A stretch of 64,000 bases of DNA from JAJFJD01 sp965228975 (lineage in GTDB: Bacteria > Pseudomonadota > Alphaproteobacteria > UBA8366), in the NCBI GenBank assembly GCA_965228975.1, contig OZ245851.1, positions 2,480,001 through 2,544,000 of the forward strand, written 5' to 3'. Shown here one piece after another: positions 60,628-64,000 of this stretch. Every line of letters begins with the position of its first letter. The stretch's first letter is position 1. Below the pieces are notes generated by a model, which saw only the letters and a program-made list of their open reading frames with translations, did not search any database and was not told the origin of the DNA. A program made the position numbers and the translations under genes.

Positions 60628-61353
60628 ATGCTGCGAATTAGATTATTTGCGTTTTCCGCTGTGCTCATCCTGGCAACCGCCTCCCTTGTCTCGCCCGTCA
60701 AGGCCGAGAAATTGGACGATCAGTATTTCACCTTGGTCAAGATCGACCAGTTGGAGTATCGGTTCCAGGACGGCGACGACATCGTGTCCTGGGAAGGTCA
60801 AGGCCGGATCGGAGACGATAAGAACAAGCTTACCTTCAAGACCGAAGGCGAATACGTCCCTAATGAAGATGTGTTCGAGGGAGCCGAGGTACAGCTATTG
60901 TACCAACGATTGATCTCCGATTTTTTCGATGCTCAAATCGGTGTCCGGCACGACATCAAACCGAACCCGTCACGGACGTTCGGCGTGATCGGGGTCAACG
61001 GGCTGGCGCCTCAATGGTTTGAAACGGACGCCAGTTTCTTTGTGAGCAACAAGGGCGACGCCTCGTTTCGGCTGGAAGCTGAATACGAGATGCTGCTCAC
61101 GCAGCGTCTCGTGCTAGAGCCGTCAGCCGAATTGAATGTCGCGTTTTCCGACGATGAACCCGTCGGTGTGGGTGCCGGGCTCAGTGATATCGAATTGGGT
61201 TTACGGCTGCGCTACGAGATCACGCGCGAAGTCGCGCCCTATATAGGCGTCAACTGGGAACGGAAAGTCGGGAAGACCGCCGATTTCGCGCGCGACGAAG
61301 GTGAAGATCCCGATGTCTTTTCCATTGTCGCCGGCATCCGAGCCTTTTTCTAA
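60628..61353 (+). CDS. copB: Copper resistance outer-membrane protein CopB
   Basis: This 241-aa protein has a signal peptide (LFAFSAVLILATASLVSPVKA) and a beta-barrel-type body: DIVSWEGQGRIGDDKNKLTF, VQLLYQRLISDFFDAQIGVR, and ends VFSIVAGIRAFF with a terminal aromatic. It matches PcoB/CopB but lacks the long Met/His-rich N-terminal repeat of plasmid versions. It follows copA by 5 bp; GGAGG overlaps the copA stop region. Confidence 0.92.
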   Translation: MLRIRLFAFSAVLILATASLVSPVKAEKLDDQYFTLVKIDQLEYRFQDGDDIVSWEGQGRIGDDKNKLTFKTEGEYVPNEDVFEGAEVQLLYQRLISDFFDAQIGVRHDIKPNPSRTFGVIGVNGLAPQWFETDASFFVSNKGDASFRLEAEYEMLLTQRLVLEPSAELNVAFSDDEPVGVGAGLSDIELGLRLRYEITREVAPYIGVNWERKVGKTADFARDEGEDPDVFSIVAGIRAFF

Positions 61354-61357
61354 CTGA

Positions 61358-61404
61358 GTCGAGCGCCGGACGAATATATCGCCAAAATTCGTCCGGTGCT
61401 CGAC
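61358..61404 (+). terminator. Long hairpin after copB
   Basis: An 18-bp stem with one G-T wobble (GTCGAGC...ACGAAT paired with ATTCGT...GCTCGAC) and an 11-nt loop lies right after copB. No T-run follows, so it is a terminator-like or RNA-stabilising structure. Confidence 0.6.
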
Positions 61405-61460
61405 CACCGGCAATCGCTCCGTCGGGAAACAAGTCTTAGGATTCAACCGGGAGATTTCCG

Positions 61461-62339
61461 ATGAGACTATCTAAAGTTAGTGCGATGGTGTTGTTGGCGC
61501 TCATTGCTTCCACCAGCTTGAGTCACGCCAGTCGCCACAAACACGAATTACAATACCTCGACAGTCTCGCACTTCTTGTAAAAGCATATGATGCGACATC
61601 GGCGAGACAATTTGACCGGGCGCTCGCTCTCTATACACGTGCGATCAGAGCAGCCAATTTGTCGTCAAATCATCTATCCAATGCCCACCGAGGTCGAGGT
61701 GATGTCAATTTTGAAAAGGGCCTTTTCGAGGATGCGGTCAAGGACTATGAGCGCGCACTTGCGCTGAATCCTCACAACGCGGCGGCGTTTGCCAACAGAG
61801 GGAACGTACGAGCCCACCAAGGCTCGTTTAGCGTCGCGATGAAGGATCTGAACACCGCCATCATGCTCGATCCGCACGATGCCGTCGCGATTCAAACCCG
61901 TGGCAACATCTATTTCTATTTGGGTCAATTCGAAAAGGCGTCAGCCGACTTCCAACGTAGTCTCGATCTGGAACCCGACGATCTCTTTTCGGTGATATGG
62001 CTCTATCTTGCCATGGCGCGGGAAGGAAAAAGCGGTGAGGCTCTCCTATATTCATCCCGCAAAGGCAAGAATTTGGATGAATGGCCAGGCCCCGTGATAT
62101 CCCTCTATCTCGGCGAGATTTCGACGGCAGACTTTATAAAGATCGCGAGCGACTTCCCAGAACGGGAAAGGCGCCAACTAACAAGCGAGGCATATTTTTA
62201 TGTCGGCGAATATCAGTTGCTTCACCGGAATATCGAAGAGGCAAAAAAGATGTTCGAGCAAACCGTTGCGCAGGGCATCAAGACTCTGGTGGAACATTCC
62301 GCAGCCAAAGCCGAACTAAAGAGGTTTGAGCGCAACTGA
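61461..62339 (+). CDS. Exported TPR-repeat protein
   Basis: This 292-aa protein has a signal (VSAMVLLALIASTSLSHASRH) and about four TPR units (FDRALALYTRAIRAANLSSN; YERALALNPHNAAAFANRGN; LNTAIMLDPHDAVAIQTRGN; FQRSLDLEPDDLFSVIWLYL). The C-terminal half (YVGEYQLLHRNIEEAKKMFEQTV) resembles NlpI-like proteins. Function unknown; unrelated by eye to the TPR protein at 25725-27116 apart from repeats. Confidence 0.82.
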   Translation: MRLSKVSAMVLLALIASTSLSHASRHKHELQYLDSLALLVKAYDATSARQFDRALALYTRAIRAANLSSNHLSNAHRGRGDVNFEKGLFEDAVKDYERALALNPHNAAAFANRGNVRAHQGSFSVAMKDLNTAIMLDPHDAVAIQTRGNIYFYLGQFEKASADFQRSLDLEPDDLFSVIWLYLAMAREGKSGEALLYSSRKGKNLDEWPGPVISLYLGEISTADFIKIASDFPERERRQLTSEAYFYVGEYQLLHRNIEEAKKMFEQTVAQGIKTLVEHSAAKAELKRFERN

Positions 62340-62495
62340 ACGGATCGCTAATAGCGGTCAGAGACATTAAAGAACCAAGCCGGTTGATTTGGGTGCGGGT
62401 TTTCACCTATGTGCTTTGTCGCACATCCGTGCCGGGTGACGTTATCGCGATACAATCGTGTTCGGCGGGCGTGATTTTACGGGTCCGAACGCAGC

Positions 62496-62519
62496 AAAGC
62501 CTCCCGAATGGGAGGCTTT
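62496..62519. terminator. Rho-independent terminator
   Basis: AAAGCCTCCC-GAAT-GGGAGGCTTT is a perfect 10-bp stem with T-rich flanks on the plus strand (TTTTCGTTTG). It sits 13 bp from the 3' end of the tRNA fragment, so it was probably the tRNA gene's terminator. Confidence 0.85.
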
Positions 62520-62532
62520 TCGTTTGATTTAT

Positions 62533-62580
62533 TGGTTGCGGGGGTAGGATTTGAACCTACGACCTTCAGGTTATGAGCCT
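62533..62580 (-). tRNA. 3' fragment of initiator tRNA-fMet(CAT); attachment-site remnant
   Basis: The minus strand reads AGGCTCATAACC, then the T arm and acceptor ending CAACCA, identical in layout to the 3' 48 nt of alphaproteobacterial tRNA-fMet. It starts at the anticodon stem; the 5' half is missing and is replaced by unrelated DNA toward the integrase gene. This is what an att repeat made by integration into tRNA-fMet looks like; the intact copy should lie beyond the right edge. Confidence 0.85.
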
Positions 62581-62658
62581 CATGCACCTTGAAATTAAAT
62601 GAAACAATTTCAATAGTTTAATCGATATCATTTTCCACGTGTTACACAGGTGTTGCGT

Positions 62659-63462
62659 TCAGCCAAGTAAGCGGGTTTCGATTTCAGCCATGCCACGTTG
62701 ATGGTCGGGAGATCTAAACAAATGACCATACCGATCCATGGTCATCTGCACCGAACTATGCCCGGCAAACGTCATCACCTCTTTTACATTGAAGCCCTGC
62801 TCAATCCATAACGATACAGCGAAATGCCTAAGATCATGCCACCTCAGGTCAACGCCAATTTGGCGACAAAGCGGTTTGAAATGACGTTTGAGAACTGTCG
62901 TGTGCGCCCTCACCCTTCCCCACTTATTCGGAAAGATGAGGTCCATCGAGCCGTTCGGACACGCTAGGCGCCAGCGCTTCAGAAGGGTTGAGAAATATGG
63001 ACCCATCGGAACCGCGCGGAGACCAGCCTCCGACTTTGGCTCGCCAATGTTGTTGAAGGCATCCGCACGGCGCCGAACATGGATCAGACCTTCACTGAAA
63101 TCTACATCCGCCCATTGCAGCGCACGAGTTTCGCTCGCGCGAAGACCACACAACGCTGCGACAGCCATGAGCGGTTTGAAATGTTCGGGCGCAGCGGCTA
63201 GCAACGCGCGGACGATCTCTTTGGATGGCGCTTGTACCTTGATATCGGTTCGACTGGTTCGGAGCACCCGCAGGCCACGCACCGGATTTCCAGCAACCAG
63301 CCCCCGCTCCTGTGCATGTTTGATGACAAGGCTCAGCGAGGAGAGGATCTTGCGTTGGATCGAAGAGGAGGAAGGTAAGTCGAGTAAACGGCAGCCGGGA
63401 TCGAGCCTTGAATAGCGCAAGATCAACAAACCGACTTGATTCAGGTCGGTAATGCACGACAC
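62659..63462 (-). CDS. int: Tyrosine recombinase (integrase), probably N-terminally truncated
   Basis: This 267-aa catalytic region is complete: Arg in LRASETRAL, HDLRHF box, AGHSSVQMT and catalytic Tyr in MDRYGHLF. The N-terminus begins only within the core-binding domain (IQRKILSSLSLVIKHAQERG), and the arm-binding domain is absent, whereas tRNA-targeting integrases usually have 370-420 aa. It lies beside the tRNA-fMet fragment, pointing to it. Either the gene lost its 5' part by deletion (the primase starts 140 bp upstream) or it is a short variant. Confidence 0.85.
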   Translation of the reverse strand: MSCITDLNQVGLLILRYSRLDPGCRLLDLPSSSSIQRKILSSLSLVIKHAQERGLVAGNPVRGLRVLRTSRTDIKVQAPSKEIVRALLAAAPEHFKPLMAVAALCGLRASETRALQWADVDFSEGLIHVRRRADAFNNIGEPKSEAGLRAVPMGPYFSTLLKRWRLACPNGSMDLIFPNKWGRVRAHTTVLKRHFKPLCRQIGVDLRWHDLRHFAVSLWIEQGFNVKEVMTFAGHSSVQMTMDRYGHLFRSPDHQRGMAEIETRLLG

Positions 63463-63602
63463 CGCCTCTTGGGATGCCTAATCGATCCTTATCTCTCAAA
63501 AGGCCCAAACGAAGACGGAATGGCCGGGAACCGACTGGTACGCAGAATGCCTAACAGGCACAAATGGCGCAGTGAGCACTTTCGTCATGGCCGGAGGATT
63601 TG

Positions 63603-64000
63603 ATGGGAAGGCAATGGCCGCCATCGAGTGCGCATCGAGTAATACCAAAACCGCGGCGCCGCACATCAGGCTATCCCGTCGACAGTGACGCAGACCTAGT
63701 GGAAGGCTTGGTTGAGGCCTGCGGCAAAACCCGACGTTACGTCGGCGAAAGCAAGCGATGGATGATATTCACCGGAACACACTGGGAAGAAGACACCGCA
63801 GCAAGGATAATCGAAGACATCAAGGCGGTCTGTCGCGAAGTGGCAGACGAAGCTTCTACCGTGCGCAATGCTAGGAATCTATTGAGCGCGGCGCGTATCG
63901 CCGGCATCGAACGCTTGGCGCGCTCGCATCCGGCATTCCGCATCGGCGCGGATCAGTGGGACCGCAACCCTCTCGTATTGAACACACCAAAAGGGACAAT
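63603..64000 (+). CDS. P4-family phage/plasmid primase-helicase, N-terminal part (runs off edge)
   Basis: 132 codons are visible from the ATG at 63603 (GGAGG six bases upstream) to the window end. The segment MIFTGTHWEEDTAARIIEDI and the later IGADQWDRNPLVLNTPKGT match the D5_N domain that precedes the helicase domain of P4-type primases. There is little room for a primase domain before it, so it may be a helicase-only form. It belongs to the integrated element, not to the copper region. Confidence 0.82.
   Translation, partial: MGRQWPPSSAHRVIPKPRRRTSGYPVDSDADLVEGLVEACGKTRRYVGESKRWMIFTGTHWEEDTAARIIEDIKAVCREVADEASTVRNARNLLSAARIAGIERLARSHPAFRIGADQWDRNPLVLNTPKGT

Noticed and set aside
1..64000. 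CRISPR arrays, complete rRNA genes or insertion sequences
   Set aside because: No regularly spaced repeats, rRNA-like stretches or transposase motifs were seen; the only RNA trace is the tRNA-fMet fragment.

Overview
The window looks like chromosomal DNA of a chemolithotrophic or methylotrophic alphaproteobacterium. The basis is moderately GC-rich coding sequence, dense operons with ATGA overlaps, a sulfur-oxidising heterodisulfide reductase (sHdr) cluster of the Hyphomicrobium/Rhodospirillales kind, a Sox system without soxCD, and the 3' half of an alphaproteobacterial initiator tRNA. The genus cannot be fixed from sequence reading alone.

Region 1 (about 1-28,600) is a sulfur-oxidation supercluster. 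From the left edge it holds a partial tusA, a YeeE/YedE-type sulfur-compound permease, and a minus-strand operon dsrE-shdrC1-B1-A-hyp-C2-B2-hyp-lbpA. Next come a degenerate glutamine amidotransferase-like gene divergent from soxXYZAB-ccdA, and a SoxW-like thioredoxin gene. A second minus-strand operon encodes an LLM flavoprotein, an AurF-like di-iron protein, LipS2, LipT, LipS1 and a lipoate-protein ligase. Then follow a second soxYZ with a periplasmic DsrE-like protein, a TtrSR-like two-component system, a TPR protein, a second SoxW-like protein and a DUF302 protein. The inferred scheme is as follows. Periplasmic SoxXA/YZ/B starts thiosulfate oxidation. With no SoxCD present, the sulfane sulfur is imported and relayed through TusA and DsrE to the cytoplasmic sHdr complex, which uses lipoylated LbpA. 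The second operon builds and attaches that lipoate. Seven sites with one architecture (8-bp half-sites, 8-bp spacer, resembling ACATATTC-N8-GAATATGT) lie upstream of the sulfur units and define a candidate regulon; no ArsR-type repressor gene is present in the window.

Region 2 (about 28,650-36,900) is ordinary: a yejABEF-type peptide ABC transporter, two small unknown genes, a DAACS dicarboxylate symporter and decayed fragments including a merR remnant.

Region 3 (about 36,950-62,340) is a copper/redox envelope region. It holds cytochrome c', two paralogous YVTN beta-propeller proteins, a DsbA-like oxidoreductase, two small cytochromes c, a DUF411 protein, a copper P1B-ATPase with YHS domains, and an MBOAT/SGNH acyltransferase pair. 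It also has an APC permease, an orphan Rieske protein, a methyltransferase-like membrane protein, several small YHS/SHOCT/DUF2933-type proteins, a CusRS/CopRS-like two-component system, a cupredoxin, a CopA-type multicopper oxidase and CopB. Two paralogous His-rich small proteins with non-ATG starts flank the region.

Region 4 (62,496-64,000) is the border of an integrated element: a terminator, a 48-nt 3' fragment of tRNA-fMet, a short tyrosine recombinase and the start of a P4-family primase that runs off the right edge.
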